64,000 nucleotides of DNA from an uncultured Atopobium sp. (GCA_938028565.1 CALIZS010000005.1:62001-126000), one strand, 5' to 3'; positions 34,765 through 44,650 are shown, numbered from the stretch's first letter. Translations and numbers: made by a program. The notes: a model not told the origin generated them from the letters alone.

Positions 34765-35445
34765 ATGGAACTTCGCGAGTACATGTCCATTCGCAGGTCT
34801 TACAACTTGGTTAGAAGAGTGGTGCCTGCTAACAGACGACTCACGTTTGAAGAGTTTGCTATTTTGTGTCGCCTCAATGTGAAGGGCACCCCTGCTAAGA
34901 CTTCAGAAATTGCCGAGTATCAGAGTGCTCTTCGTCCTACGATTACTCATCGTACCTCGCACCTGGCAAGGCTTGGTTTCATCAAGAGAGATGAAGGCGC
35001 CATTGATCGACGCAACGTAGTGTGTATTATCACAGAAAAGGGTGTAGAAGCAGTTGAGGAGCTGTCTAAGCTCACCTGTGCTCGTATTGCACCCGGCCAG
35101 GCGCTTTCACGTACTTCATTTGAGCGTATAGTCATGTATGTTGACGCTATGGGAGCTCTGTATTGCAGGGCAGCAGATATGGTCCTTCTTGCAATTCTAG
35201 ATTCTCCTAAAGATGCTCTTTCAATTACAGAGATTGTTGATGCACTTGGTCTTTTGCAGCCAACTGTTTCTATGTCTCTTACAGCTTTGGCAGAAAGTGG
35301 CCTGGTACAGCGCAAACATGACGATGCTCTTTCCAGAAGAGTAACTATGGTTGAGCTGACGCCTCAAGGCAAGACGTATATCAAAGAAATTGTGCAGCAA
35401 ATTGAAGATATTGTTGTAAAAAGAAAGAGTCGCACAGTTGTTTAA
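34765..35445 (+). CDS. Tandem double winged-helix (MarR-like) regulator
   Basis: 226 residues holding two winged helix-turn-helix units. Unit 1 (about 20-100): FEEFAILCRL, SEIAEYQSALRPTITHRTSHLARLGFI, then the wing DEGAIDRRNVV. Unit 2 (about 125-210): MVLLAILDSP, TEIVDALGLLQPTVSMSLTALAESGLV, then the wing HDDALSRRVTM. Both wings keep the RR typical of MarR. MarR proteins act as dimers; one chain with two units could act as a built-in dimer. The start ATG at 34765 follows GTGGAGG by 5 bases; an upstream GTG is also open. Targets unknown. It stands alone between argS and rho. Confidence 0.78.
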   Translation: MELREYMSIRRSYNLVRRVVPANRRLTFEEFAILCRLNVKGTPAKTSEIAEYQSALRPTITHRTSHLARLGFIKRDEGAIDRRNVVCIITEKGVEAVEELSKLTCARIAPGQALSRTSFERIVMYVDAMGALYCRAADMVLLAILDSPKDALSITEIVDALGLLQPTVSMSLTALAESGLVQRKHDDALSRRVTMVELTPQGKTYIKEIVQQIEDIVVKRKSRTVV

Positions 35446-35522
35446 ATGATTTATGCAGATTAAAGAAATCTAGAAGATGGGTTTCTCGAGGTTTAAGAGT
35501 TAGTGGTTATAAATCCCCATTT

Positions 35523-35577
35523 GCCCGTTTTATGGTGAATTTTATTTATTTTTTCATCATAAGGCGGGCATTTTCGT
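35523..35577 (+). terminator. Possible terminator after the MarR-like gene
   Basis: TGCCCG pairs with CGGGCA and inside it TATGGTGA with TCATCATA, around a T-rich loop; the tail is TTTTCG. The stem has internal gaps. Confidence 0.55.
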
Positions 35578-35687
35578 GGTATATTTCTTTTGGATTTGCA
35601 CCTATTTGATTTTGTTTGTTATCCCTTCATCATACTTCTCACGTATTTTTACAGATTATTTTGATGAGCAAACAGAGAGGTTTGTAC

Positions 35688-37793
35688 ATGTCGGACGAAA
35701 CATCTTCGGTCCAAAATGATTCTTTAAATGATGTAGAAAATACCCCAGCACCACGTAGACGTGGTAGACCTCGCAAGAGTGATACTACTAATTCAGAAAA
35801 GAGTATTTCTGAAAATTCTAATTCCGAAACAACTGAAGAAAATACTTCTCATTCCTCCGCTGCTAAGCGTCGTCGCGGTCGTCCAACTAAAAAAGAGACT
35901 GAGGCACGTCGTGCGGTAGAGGCTGTTGTGGCAGAGGCTATGAACGCAGCAGGTATTACAGAGCCACCAAAGCGCCGTCGTGGCCGTCCTAGCAAAGAAG
36001 AGATGGAAGAGCGTGCTCTTCATGAGCGTGCCCTTGAAGTTGCACAGGCAGAGGTCCTGGCTCAGGTCCAGGCAAGTGGCAAGGTTTCTTCTGATGTTGT
36101 AGACACTGATCGCCTTACCAAGATTGTTCAGGACGCAACTCAGCCTTCTGCGGAGGTAACCCCGGCTCCTGCCTTCACTAAAGCAGAGGCAGAGGGTGCA
36201 GCTGGCCAGAATACCAATAGGGCTCAGAAGAACTTTGCTGAAGAGCAGGGTAGTGTTGAGCAGCAGGATGGTGCAGCTCAGGAGCAGGCTTCTGGTGCAG
36301 TAGCAGATTCCGATGCAGCTCCGGCAGAGCGTCCAGGGCGTTCTCGTACGGGTGCAGCACGTCGTCGACATCGTAATGCTGAGCCAAAAGAAGCGGCTCA
36401 GGAGGGCGAGAAGACACAGGAAAACGCACACGCCAACAACCAGGAGCGTCCTTCTCGCGATCGTAGACAGAACAATCAGCGCAACAAGAATCGCAAGCAG
36501 GGCCAGGCAAGCGAGCCATCGCTTTCCAAAGAGGCTCTGCAAGAGATGAAGCTTTCTGAGCTTCGTGCTAAAGCAACTGAGCTGGGCATTGAGTACGCAG
36601 GCGTTCATAAGTCTGATTTGATTGAGCTTGTATACGCTGCATCTGCAGCTGCTGAGGGCTTTAAGACTGTTGAGGGTATTCTTCAGATTAGCAACGAAGG
36701 CTACGGCTGGATTCGTACAGGTAATTACATGGAAGGCGATGATGACGCCTTTGTCCACCAGCAGATTATTAGAAATCTTGGTCTGCGCCCGGGTGATAGC
36801 GTCTTGGGCATGGTGGGACCTGCTCGCGTAAATAGCAAATATCCACCACTGCTTAAGGTTACCCAGGTCAATGGTGGGGAAGTTGAGGGTCTTAAGGACC
36901 GTCCTCGCTTCAAAGACCTGACTCCAATTTTCCCAGATCAGCCTCTTACAATGGAGCACGGTAAAGACTCCATTACGGGTCGTGCAATTGATCTGGTGGC
37001 TCCTATTGGTAAGGGTCAGCGTGGTTTGATTGTCTCGCCTCCAAAGGCAGGTAAGACCACCATTTTGAAGCGCATTTGCCAGTCTATTACCACCAACAAT
37101 CCTGAGGTTCACCTCTTCTGCCTCTTGGTAGACGAGCGCCCTGAGGAAGTTACAGATATGGAGCGTTCCATTAAGGGCACTGTTGTTGCTTCAACTTTTG
37201 ATATGCCAGCAGAGAATCACACCGTTGTCTCGGAGCTTGTCATTGAGCGAGCAAAGCGTCTGGTTGAGATGGGTCAAGACGTTGTGGTTATTCTGGACTC
37301 CATCACACGTCTTGCTCGTGCATACAACCTGGCTATTCCTGCTTCTGGTCGTATTCTTTCTGGTGGTGTTGACTCCGCAGCTCTGTATCCACCAAAGAAG
37401 TTCTTGGGTGCAGCTCGAAACATCGAGAACGGTGGCTCGCTCACTATTATTGCGTCTGCCCTGGTAGATACAGGTTCCAAGATGGATGAGGTTATCTTCG
37501 AGGAGTTCAAGGGCACTGGTAACATGGAGCTCAAGCTTGATCGAGACCTGGCAGATCGCCGTATCTTCCCAGCTATTGATCCTGTTTCTTCTGGTACTCG
37601 TAATGAGGACCTGCTTGTCAAGCCAGAGCTTCAGCCAATGGTTTGGGGTGTCCGTCGCATCCTTGCAGGTTTCAACAACACTGAGCGTGCTACTACTGCT
37701 CTTATCAGCGGTCTTAAGCAGACAGATAACAATCAGGACTTCTTGGTAAGATCTGCAAAGAAAGCAGCACAGTCTGACTATCCACAGAACTAA
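35688..37793 (+). CDS. rho: Transcription termination factor Rho with three AT-hooks
   Basis: Hexameric RNA helicase that ends transcription. 701 residues against about 420 in E. coli; the extra is N-terminal. Residues 23-30 (RRRGRPRK), 60-68 (KRRRGRPTK) and 95-103 (KRRRGRPSK) are AT-hook DNA-binding motifs, followed by a disordered Gln, Ala, Glu, Arg and Asn-rich stretch to about 290. The usual Rho then starts: [17 protein letters not shown] (Rho N), the cold-shock RNA-binding domain ([20 protein letters not shown]), and the ATPase with PPKAGKTT near 447, [13 protein letters not shown] and the Q/R loops. I chose ATG 35688 because GAGAGG precedes it; upstream frame sequence is not Rho-like. 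Single gene with a strong terminator. Confidence 0.95.
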   Translation: MSDETSSVQNDSLNDVENTPAPRRRGRPRKSDTTNSEKSISENSNSETTEENTSHSSAAKRRRGRPTKKETEARRAVEAVVAEAMNAAGITEPPKRRRGRPSKEEMEERALHERALEVAQAEVLAQVQASGKVSSDVVDTDRLTKIVQDATQPSAEVTPAPAFTKAEAEGAAGQNTNRAQKNFAEEQGSVEQQDGAAQEQASGAVADSDAAPAERPGRSRTGAARRRHRNAEPKEAAQEGEKTQENAHANNQERPSRDRRQNNQRNKNRKQGQASEPSLSKEALQEMKLSELRAKATELGIEYAGVHKSDLIELVYAASAAAEGFKTVEGILQISNEGYGWIRTGNYMEGDDDAFVHQQIIRNLGLRPGDSVLGMVGPARVNSKYPPLLKVTQVNGGEVEGLKDRPRFKDLTPIFPDQPLTMEHGKDSITGRAIDLVAPIGKGQRGLIVSPPKAGKTTILKRICQSITTNNPEVHLFCLLVDERPEEVTDMERSIKGTVVASTFDMPAENHTVVSELVIERAKRLVEMGQDVVVILDSITRLARAYNLAIPASGRILSGGVDSAALYPPKKFLGAARNIENGGSLTIIASALVDTGSKMDEVIFEEFKGTGNMELKLDRDLADRRIFPAIDPVSSGTRNEDLLVKPELQPMVWGVRRILAGFNNTERATTALISGLKQTDNNQDFLVRSAKKAAQSDYPQN

Positions 37794-37812
37794 CCAGATT
37801 TAAAGATGATGC

Positions 37813-37856
37813 AAGAAGTGCTTTCCAATCTATGTTGGGAGGCACTTCTTTTTTCT
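37813..37856 (+). terminator. Terminator of rho
   Basis: Stem AAGAAGTGC/GCACTTCTT extended by TTCCAA/TTGGGA, followed by six T residues that run straight into TTCTCGCC, a reverse copy of the iterated word. Confidence 0.9.
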
Positions 37857-38091
37857 CGCCATTTTTGTTGAATAACTGCCGAAGAATTATGAAAAAGTAT
37901 TAAAGACGCTGTAAAAAATAATGAATTACGCTATAGTCATTTCTAACAGCACAATTATGTGTTGCAGCGGATTACACAAAGATGAAATGAAGCCCACCCG
38001 TTGCTCACGTCGCCCGTATTGGGTTTAGTAGCATATGCAAATTTAGCGTGTGTCTTCATACATCTTCTTAGCGTTTGCAGGGGGAGTTTGT

Positions 38092-39474
38092 ATGACAGAA
38101 GGTAGGAATCCGGCAGTAGTCGCCGGCCTGCTCAGTGGACTGGTTCTGGTAGCAGAGCCAGCATCTGCGTATGCCCTTACCGCTAACGAAATTCGTCAAA
38201 CGCCTCTTGGTGCAATCTTTATAGGCATTGGAGTGGGACTTGCCGCGGTTGCAGTCATTTCTGGTGTGGCCTTGGTAGTCTCTCGCTCGGTAAATCGTGG
38301 TGAGAAAAACGATGAGGTAGAAGCAAAGAACCAATCAGCTGGAACGTTCCAGAGCTCAGATGAGGCTCTATCTTCAAAGCAGGTCTCAGCTGCATCGAAT
38401 TTCTCGTCAGAAGAGAGCATTGTGATTCCGCTGGACTCTTCAAGGCGCTCAATTGCTGCATACAAGCCAAAGCACATGAGGGCTTCTCAGTGGGATATGA
38501 CTGGTTCCATTCGTGTTCAGTCTGCTGAGCTGCCTGTAAAGAAGTCACAGGTTGTAAGTACGGCCGCAGAGGGCGTACTTTCCGTTCGCGCAAAGAAGGC
38601 TCCTGCGCACTCTGCAAACGACTACGCGCAGATTGCAGAGAACTACACCAAGCTTTTGAGCTGGCGCGAGCGTACCGTTGCACGTGCAAAGGGTGCTGCT
38701 GCGGTACTTCTTGAGCGCCTAGGGCAAGATCCTATGGACGGTCTGCCCATTATCGAGCGTGCTGATGGAACCGTTGGTGACGTTGGTACAGCTTGGTGGA
38801 CTAAGGCTGTGGGCGAAGAGTCCATTACGCGCGATTTTGGTATTGCTGAGATTGGTGCCGAAGCTATTCCTGAAGACTTTACCAGCCATGCTGCTGATAT
38901 TTCTAGCCGTATCTCTTACGTTGATCAGGGAGTCTTCCCTGAGAAGCGTACGATTGACGAGCTTGAGCATGCTGATGATTGGACGCTTGCGCTGGCTGCA
39001 ATGGACGAGCATCTAGCTCGCCATGATCAGCAGCAGATGCGCAAGTATCATCCAGTGCAGCTGCCGCTCATTGGTCAGGCCACTGCTGAGGCTGAAGTTG
39101 CAAATCCAGTGGAGTTGTCGGGTGCAAAACCTGCTACGTCTCACAAGGTTGCTGCAGCTCAAATATGTCCTTCTCGCGAGCCAAACTACGCTGGTGTGGT
39201 TGCACAATCAACCGCAATGCCGCTGATCAAGGCTACAAACGATACGTCATCGCATGTTCAGGACATCTTTGACGCGGTTGAGCGTGAGATGGCAGCTGAG
39301 CTTCAGGCGGCTGACGAGAGACCAACGCGCGAGCTGCTTCGCCTCATTGAGGGCGGCACCAGCAAGATGAAGAAGATTTCTTCGCTTGATCTTGGCGAGA
39401 AGACCAGTTCTGATAAGGCCTCTTACAAGCCTCGTCACTTTGCAGGCGAGCTTCCGCTGGTACGCGAGGCGTAA
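38092..39474 (+). CDS. Uncharacterised protein with an N-terminal membrane region
   Basis: 460 residues. Residues 7-26 (PAVVAGLLSGLVLVAEPASA) look like a signal or first helix; 38-62 (GAIFIGIGVGLAAVAVISGVALVVS) is a clear second helix. The rest is hydrophilic and rich in Ala, Glu and Ser without Cys clusters or enzyme motifs I know. A mid part (SWRERTVARAKGAAAVLLERLG, near 200) and a C-terminal stretch (HVQDIFDAVEREMAAEL) look helical. I do not recognise the family. GGGGGAG lies before the ATG at 38092. It stands alone, with a 300-base leader after the rho terminator that holds no gene. Confidence 0.75.
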   Translation: MTEGRNPAVVAGLLSGLVLVAEPASAYALTANEIRQTPLGAIFIGIGVGLAAVAVISGVALVVSRSVNRGEKNDEVEAKNQSAGTFQSSDEALSSKQVSAASNFSSEESIVIPLDSSRRSIAAYKPKHMRASQWDMTGSIRVQSAELPVKKSQVVSTAAEGVLSVRAKKAPAHSANDYAQIAENYTKLLSWRERTVARAKGAAAVLLERLGQDPMDGLPIIERADGTVGDVGTAWWTKAVGEESITRDFGIAEIGAEAIPEDFTSHAADISSRISYVDQGVFPEKRTIDELEHADDWTLALAAMDEHLARHDQQQMRKYHPVQLPLIGQATAEAEVANPVELSGAKPATSHKVAAAQICPSREPNYAGVVAQSTAMPLIKATNDTSSHVQDIFDAVEREMAAELQAADERPTRELLRLIEGGTSKMKKISSLDLGEKTSSDKASYKPRHFAGELPLVREA

Positions 39475-39664
39475 ACAGACGCGTTTGGAGCGGTTTGAAG
39501 GCAACAGTGCAATCATCACACAAGGCTAGGGTCAGTAAAAACATCCGGTTTCTCTAAAATTATTTCAAGTTAGATAACATTTTTTGGGTGTGGTTCTTTT
39601 TTAAGGACTGCAGCCATATTGTGTTGTGTCACATATTCAACGCTATGGAGAAAAGGAGATGAAT

Positions 39665-40846
39665 ATGGCACATAAGCTAACGCGACGACGCTTTTTGGAG
39701 GTGGCCGGGACCATTGCGGGGTCGTTTGCTCTAGCAGGCTGTTCGTCAAAGAACCAAGACCCTAACTCCATTTATGTTGGCGTGATGGGGCCGTATACCG
39801 GCGACGTTGCTCAGTATGGCCTTGCAGTGCGTAGCGGTATTTTGCTATACATCAAGGAATTCAACAAGAATGGTGGAGCTGGTGGTTGCCAGATTGTTCC
39901 TATTGCAGAGGACGAGAAGGGCGATTCAACTGAGGCTATTCTTGTCTACAACAAGCTTCTTGACGAGAATGTCTGTGCAATTCTTGGAGACGTTACCTCT
40001 ACGCCAACTATTGCATTGGCCCAGAAATCGGTACTGGACAACATCCCTTGTATTACCGCCTCCGCAACAGCAGAAGACGTTGTTGCTCACGGCAATAATA
40101 TGTTCCGCGCTACCGTTACTGACCCGTTCCAGGGCGTTGTTCTTGCAGAATTTGCTAAAAAGCAAGGTTATCAGCGCGTAGGAACTATCTTTAACTCTGG
40201 CGGCGATTATGAGATTGGTGTTAATAACGCTTTTGTCCAGAGGGCTCGTGAACTGGGAATTGAGGTTGTTTCCCAGCAGGGTTATCCAACAGGAGCCGTT
40301 GATTTTAACGCTCAGTTGACCAGCATTATTGGACTGGATCCTGACGCTATTTTTGCACCAAACTATTATCAGGACAACGGTAAGATTTTGACGCAGGCTC
40401 GTCAGCTTGGCTGCAAAAAGCCTTTTATGGGCGCAGACGGCTGGGCAGGCATCATTGGTGGCGAACAGGACTATGCTTCTGCGGCTGACCTTGAAGGCTG
40501 CTTCTATTGCTCTGCATTTGTTGCTTCAAATCCAGATAAAAAAGTTCAGCATTTTGTTAAGGCTTACACCGAAGAATACGGTGAGGCACCAACTAACTTC
40601 TGTTCTTTGGGTTACGATGCTGCGATGATTCTTTGTTCTGCTCTTAAGACTGTCGAGAAACGCGATTATACCTACAACTCTAATGAGTATAGGCAAGCCA
40701 TTATTGATGCGATTGCGTCTGGTGTGGTTGAGGGTGTTACCGGAACCCTTTCTTATCAGGGAACGGGCGACCCCGTGAAGTCTACCTTGATCATTACCTT
40801 TAAAGATGGCAAAGAGTCCATCTATGACACGATTGACCCTTCATAG
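39665..40846 (+). CDS. livK: Branched-chain amino acid ABC transporter, substrate-binding lipoprotein
   Basis: Periplasmic-binding-fold type I receptor for Leu/Ile/Val-type ligands, here tied to the outer face of the membrane. 393 residues. The signal carries a twin-arginine-like start and lipobox (TRRRFLEVAGTIAGSFALAGC), so it may use Tat export and then be lipidated at Cys. Family text: YVGVMGPYTGDVAQYG, IVPIAEDEKGDSTEA, CAILGDVTSTPTIALA and ACNYY-like APNYYQDNGKI. The start ATG at 39665 sits 6 bases from AAAAGGAG; the ATG at 39659 is too close. First gene of livKHMGF. Confidence 0.92.
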   Translation: MAHKLTRRRFLEVAGTIAGSFALAGCSSKNQDPNSIYVGVMGPYTGDVAQYGLAVRSGILLYIKEFNKNGGAGGCQIVPIAEDEKGDSTEAILVYNKLLDENVCAILGDVTSTPTIALAQKSVLDNIPCITASATAEDVVAHGNNMFRATVTDPFQGVVLAEFAKKQGYQRVGTIFNSGGDYEIGVNNAFVQRARELGIEVVSQQGYPTGAVDFNAQLTSIIGLDPDAIFAPNYYQDNGKILTQARQLGCKKPFMGADGWAGIIGGEQDYASAADLEGCFYCSAFVASNPDKKVQHFVKAYTEEYGEAPTNFCSLGYDAAMILCSALKTVEKRDYTYNSNEYRQAIIDAIASGVVEGVTGTLSYQGTGDPVKSTLIITFKDGKESIYDTIDPS

Positions 40847-40861
40847 AAAAGAGAACCTCAG

Positions 40862-41734
40862 ATGTTTTTGACTCAGGTGCTCAATGGACTTCAATTGGGC
40901 AGTATTTACGCACTGGTGGCGCTTGGTTACACAATGGTATACGGCATCATCTTGCTTCTTAACTTTGCACATGGTGACATCATCATGTTTGGCTCATACG
41001 TTGCTTGGATTGCGCTTGTTCAGTTAGGACTCAATCCTGCAATTGCCGTTCTTCTCGCCATTTTTGGCTGCGTTTTGCTGGGCGTTCTTATTGATAAGGT
41101 TGCCTATGCACCACTCAGAGAAGCTCCAAGGCTTTCTATTCTGATTACCGCAATTGGTGTTTCTTACCTGCTTGAGAATGGCGTTCAGCTGCTTCTTGGT
41201 GCTGACGCTAAGGTTGTTCCAAGCATCATTGACCTGGGAACTGTTCAGGTATTTGGCTCAACGCTTTCTGGCACCGCACTTTTGACTGTTGCCGTTACTA
41301 TTGTGGCAACCGTTGTTCTGACCCTTTTGGTTCAGAAGACTCGTCTTGGTAAGGCAATGCGTGCAGTTTCTGAGGATATGGGCGCTGCTCGTCTGATGGG
41401 CGTCAACGTCAATAGCACTATTAGCTTTACCTTTGCAGTTGGTTCCGCTCTGGCAGGTATTGCAGCTATTCTGTACTCCATGGCATACCAGCAGGCTTCC
41501 CCAACTATGGGCGTTATGCTGGGCACCAAGGCATTTGTAGCAGCTGTTCTTGGTGGAATTGGTTCTATTCCGGGTGCAGTTATTGGCGGCCTCATTGTTG
41601 GCTTCTCTGAGGTCTTTGTTGCTGCCTTTGGTCTGTCTGTCTGGCAGGATGCCGTAGTCTTCTTGCTCTTGATTCTTGTTCTTATTGTTAAACCAACTGG
41701 TCTGCTTGGCCGACCAGTTACCGAGAAAGTGTAA
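40862..41734 (+). CDS. livH: Branched-chain amino acid ABC transporter permease LivH
   Basis: 290 residues, about eight helices. Starts FLTQVLNGLQLGSIYALVALGYTMVYGIILLLNFAHGD, the family signature, and has TRLGKAMRAVSEDMGAARLMGVN, the cytoplasmic loop that contacts the ATPase. Follows livK by 15 bases and precedes livM by 10. Confidence 0.94.
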   Translation: MFLTQVLNGLQLGSIYALVALGYTMVYGIILLLNFAHGDIIMFGSYVAWIALVQLGLNPAIAVLLAIFGCVLLGVLIDKVAYAPLREAPRLSILITAIGVSYLLENGVQLLLGADAKVVPSIIDLGTVQVFGSTLSGTALLTVAVTIVATVVLTLLVQKTRLGKAMRAVSEDMGAARLMGVNVNSTISFTFAVGSALAGIAAILYSMAYQQASPTMGVMLGTKAFVAAVLGGIGSIPGAVIGGLIVGFSEVFVAAFGLSVWQDAVVFLLLILVLIVKPTGLLGRPVTEKV

Positions 41735-41744
41735 GGAGGCTCAC

Positions 41745-42962
41745 ATGACTAAAATGTATCCACGCGATAACGATAAAAATCCGGTTATTGTTACGGGATT
41801 TGGTGGAAAAGATGGCCAGCGTCGTGAGCTTACTATGCCTGCTCGCTATGCCATCAATGCAATTCTTGTTGCGCTCTTTGTCTTTGGTGGAAACTTACTG
41901 GTAGGAGAGGGTCTTATTTCTCGCTATCAGACCGTTGTTTTTGAGCAAATTGGCGTGTATGTTCTGATGACCGTTTCTCTGAACATTGTTACTGGTTATC
42001 TGGGACAGCTTCCTTTGGGCCACGCTGGCTTTATGTCCATTGGTGGTTATGCCTGCGCAATCTTTATCATTCGCATGATGCCACTTTTTGGTCTGGATGC
42101 TCAGTCCATGGCTTCCGGCTCTACGCCAGCAGTTATTCTTTTTGTTGTGGGCCTTTTGTTTGGCGGCATTTGTGCCGCTCTGATGGGTGTGATTATTGGT
42201 ATTCCAGCACTTCGTCTTCGCGGTGATTACCTGGCTATCATTACTCTGGGCTTTGCAGAGATTATCCGCGTTGTCCTGGTAAACATTGACTCTGCTCTTG
42301 GCTTCAAGCTTACTGGTGGCGCATCAGGCCTCACGGGTATTCCTGCTTATACAGGCTACCTGAACACAGCAATTGTTGTTTCGCTTGCCATCTTTGCTAT
42401 TCATACTCTTATGAAGTCTAGACATGGACGTGCTATTCTCGCCATCCGCGATAATGAGATTGCAGCAGAGGCATCAGGCGTTAACACTACGTACTATAAG
42501 ACTTTGGCCTTTGTCTTCTCTGCATTTCTTGCAGGTATTGCGGGCGGCCTTTACGCGGGCTGCATCGGCGTTATGGCGCCTGCCAAGTTTGGCTTCATGA
42601 AGTCTGTTGAGATCCTTGTTATGGTTGTTTTGGGCGGTATGGGTTCTATGTTTGGTTCCGTTGTGGCCGCAACAGTCCTGACGGTGCTCCCAGAGGCTCT
42701 ACGTGCCTTTGCTGACTACCGTATGGTTGCTTACGCAATTGTCTTGATTCTGGTCATGATCTTCAGACCTGAGGGTCTGTTTGGCTCGTATGACTTCTCG
42801 TTGTCCCGCATTATTGAGCGCATCATGAACAAGGATTTCCCTTGGAACAAAGATGACTCGGATGAACAGGCGGGTGTACAGGTCAACGCGCAGGCGGGTG
42901 TACAGGCAGATACGCAGGCAGACGTGCAGGCAAAAGCCTCAGCTGATTTGAAGGAGGCGTAA
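41745..42962 (+). CDS. livM: Branched-chain amino acid ABC transporter permease LivM with a repeat tail
   Basis: 405 residues. About ten helices; family text includes VSLNIVTGYLGQLPLGHAGFM near 85, LRLRGDYLAIITLGFAEIIR near 160 and SRHGRAILAIRDNEIAAEASG near 226 (ATPase contact loop). The C-terminal 35 residues are unusual: three octapeptide-like units QAGVQVNA, QAGVQADT and QADVQAKA in a soluble tail. I chose ATG 41745 because AAGGAGG precedes it; a longer frame overlaps livH. livG follows 5 bases later. Confidence 0.93.
   Translation: MTKMYPRDNDKNPVIVTGFGGKDGQRRELTMPARYAINAILVALFVFGGNLLVGEGLISRYQTVVFEQIGVYVLMTVSLNIVTGYLGQLPLGHAGFMSIGGYACAIFIIRMMPLFGLDAQSMASGSTPAVILFVVGLLFGGICAALMGVIIGIPALRLRGDYLAIITLGFAEIIRVVLVNIDSALGFKLTGGASGLTGIPAYTGYLNTAIVVSLAIFAIHTLMKSRHGRAILAIRDNEIAAEASGVNTTYYKTLAFVFSAFLAGIAGGLYAGCIGVMAPAKFGFMKSVEILVMVVLGGMGSMFGSVVAATVLTVLPEALRAFADYRMVAYAIVLILVMIFRPEGLFGSYDFSLSRIIERIMNKDFPWNKDDSDEQAGVQVNAQAGVQADTQADVQAKASADLKEA
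42867..42938 (+). repeat. Three 24-bp tandem repeats coding for the LivM tail
   Basis: Units at 42867, 42891 and 42915 begin CAGGCGGGTGTACAGG, CAGGCGGGTGTACAGG and CAGGCAGACGTGCAGG. In-frame growth by slippage at the 3' end of livM. Confidence 0.85.
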
Positions 42963-42967
42963 GAGCG

Positions 42968-43813
42968 ATGGCAACTAAAAACACTACAAAACTTATCAGG
43001 CAAGAGTCTCCTAACCTCATTCCTGAGCGAGACCTTGGTGCAATTCCAGTTCTTCAGGCTGAGCACCTGGGCATTGACTTTGGTGGCTTGACTGCTGTTA
43101 ATGACTTCAACATCGCTCTTGGTCCTACCGAGATTTCTGGCATCATTGGTCCTAACGGTGCAGGTAAAACAACTGTTTTTAACTTGCTTACCTGTGTCTA
43201 TAAGCCAACCCGTGGTACCGTTATGATTGACGGATACGACCTTGCTGGTAAAAGCGTTGTCGAGGCAAACCACATGGGCATTGCTCGAACCTTCCAGAAT
43301 ATTCGCCTGTTCAACAACATGACGGTTCTCGAAAACATCCAGGTTGGTCAGGGTAGCCATATGACGTCCCACTTCTTCGAGGACGTCTTCCGCCTTCCGG
43401 CTCATTGGAAGCAGGAAAAAGAGAGTGCCGACAACGCTCGTGAGCTGCTGCGCATTTTTGGCATGGAGAATCTTGCAAATACCCTTGCAGGTAACCTGCC
43501 TTATGGTGCTCAGCGTAAGCTTGAGATTCTTCGCGCTCTAGCAACACAGCCTAAGATTTTACTGCTTGACGAGCCAGCTGCAGGTATGAACCCAGCAGAG
43601 ACCGACGAGCTTATGGAGAATGTCCTTAAGATTCGTGATGACTTCAAGATCGCTGTTCTTCTCATCGAGCACGACATGAAGTTTGTTATGGGTATCTGCG
43701 AGGGTTTGGCCGTTCTTGACCACGGCAACATCATTGCAAAGGGAACACCAGAAGAGGTTCAGAATAATTCTCGCGTTATCGAGGCATATCTTGGAAAGCA
43801 GGAGGTGCGCTAA
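42968..43813 (+). CDS. livG: Branched-chain amino acid ABC transporter ATPase LivG
   Basis: 281 residues. Walker A GPNGAGKTT near 62, Q loop TFQNIRLF, signature PYGAQRKLEILRAL near 180 (Gly-Ala in place of LSGGQ), Walker B ILLLDEPAAGMNP and switch His in LLIEHDMKFVM. An extra 25 residues precede the ATPase (TKLIRQESPNLIPERD). GGAGGC lies just before, inside the end of livM. The stop overlaps the livF start (TAATG). Confidence 0.95.
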   Translation: MATKNTTKLIRQESPNLIPERDLGAIPVLQAEHLGIDFGGLTAVNDFNIALGPTEISGIIGPNGAGKTTVFNLLTCVYKPTRGTVMIDGYDLAGKSVVEANHMGIARTFQNIRLFNNMTVLENIQVGQGSHMTSHFFEDVFRLPAHWKQEKESADNARELLRIFGMENLANTLAGNLPYGAQRKLEILRALATQPKILLLDEPAAGMNPAETDELMENVLKIRDDFKIAVLLIEHDMKFVMGICEGLAVLDHGNIIAKGTPEEVQNNSRVIEAYLGKQEVR

Positions 43814-44562
43814 TGACCGCTGAAACTACAAACACCCAGGCAGCCGGCGCTGGAAAAACCCTGCTATCCGTCAAGGATCTTAATGTTTCTTATGGCGCAA
43901 TCCATGCAGTTCAGGACATCTCTTTTGATATTAATGAGGGCGAGATTGTCACCCTTATTGGCGCTAACGGTGCCGGTAAATCAACTACACTGAACACTAT
44001 TGCTGGTCTGGTAAGACCTGATTTTGGCACCATCACCCTTGGCGAGAAAAACCTTGTAGGCCAGCGCGCTCATAAGATTGTTGAGGCTGGTCTGGCACTG
44101 TGTCCTGAGGGCCGCCGTGTATTTTCTCGTATGAGTGTTGCTGAAAACCTTGAAATGGGTGGCTATACGCAGCCTGATTCTGAGAACGCCAAGACCGTCA
44201 AGATAGTCTACGAGCATTTCCCACGTCTTCGCGAGCGCAAGAATCAGCTGGCAGGAACGCTGTCTGGTGGCGAGCAGCAGATGCTTGCCATGGGACGTGC
44301 TCTGATGAGCAGGCCAAAGCTTTTGATGCTCGACGAGCCTTCCATGGGTCTGGCGCCTCTTCTGATTGAGGAGATCTTCCAGATTATTCGCCAGCTTGGC
44401 GATGCAGGAACCACCATTTTGCTGGTTGAGCAGAACGCTAACATGGCACTTAAGGTTGCCGATCGCGCATACGTTCTCGAGCTTGGTAAGGTTGCCAAGC
44501 AGGGAACTGGCCAGGAGCTTCTCCACGACGATGACGTACGCAAGGCTTACCTCGGCGCATAA
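43813..44562 (+). CDS. livF: Branched-chain amino acid ABC transporter ATPase LivF
   Basis: 249 residues. Walker A GANGAGKST near 55, signature LSGGEQQMLAMGRALM near 152, Walker B LLMLDEPSMGLAP and switch His replaced by Gln in LLVEQNANMA, which is normal for LivF. Starts at the A of the livG stop codon, so it is translationally coupled. Last gene; a strong terminator follows. Confidence 0.95.
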   Translation: MTAETTNTQAAGAGKTLLSVKDLNVSYGAIHAVQDISFDINEGEIVTLIGANGAGKSTTLNTIAGLVRPDFGTITLGEKNLVGQRAHKIVEAGLALCPEGRRVFSRMSVAENLEMGGYTQPDSENAKTVKIVYEHFPRLRERKNQLAGTLSGGEQQMLAMGRALMSRPKLLMLDEPSMGLAPLLIEEIFQIIRQLGDAGTTILLVEQNANMALKVADRAYVLELGKVAKQGTGQELLHDDDVRKAYLGA

Positions 44563-44610
44563 ACGCTGCTTACGGCAAACGTGCTTTGACGTCAACGTAC
44601 CTTAAACGTT

Positions 44611-44648
44611 AGCCCGGCTCCCACACAACGTAGGAGCCGGGTTTTGTT
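44611..44648 (+). terminator. Terminator of the liv operon
   Basis: Stem CCCGGCTCC/GGAGCCGGG with an 11-base loop, then TTTTGTTG. The dispersed repeat begins directly after it. Confidence 0.9.
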
Positions 44649-44650
44649 GT

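Noticed and set aside
37857..38091. Riboswitch upstream of the unknown membrane protein
   Set aside because: CCCA/TGGG pairing near 37993-38027 and a small CACA/TGTG hairpin exist, but I could not match a known class (c-di-AMP, cobalamin or others), and no terminator or site-masking hairpin is clear.
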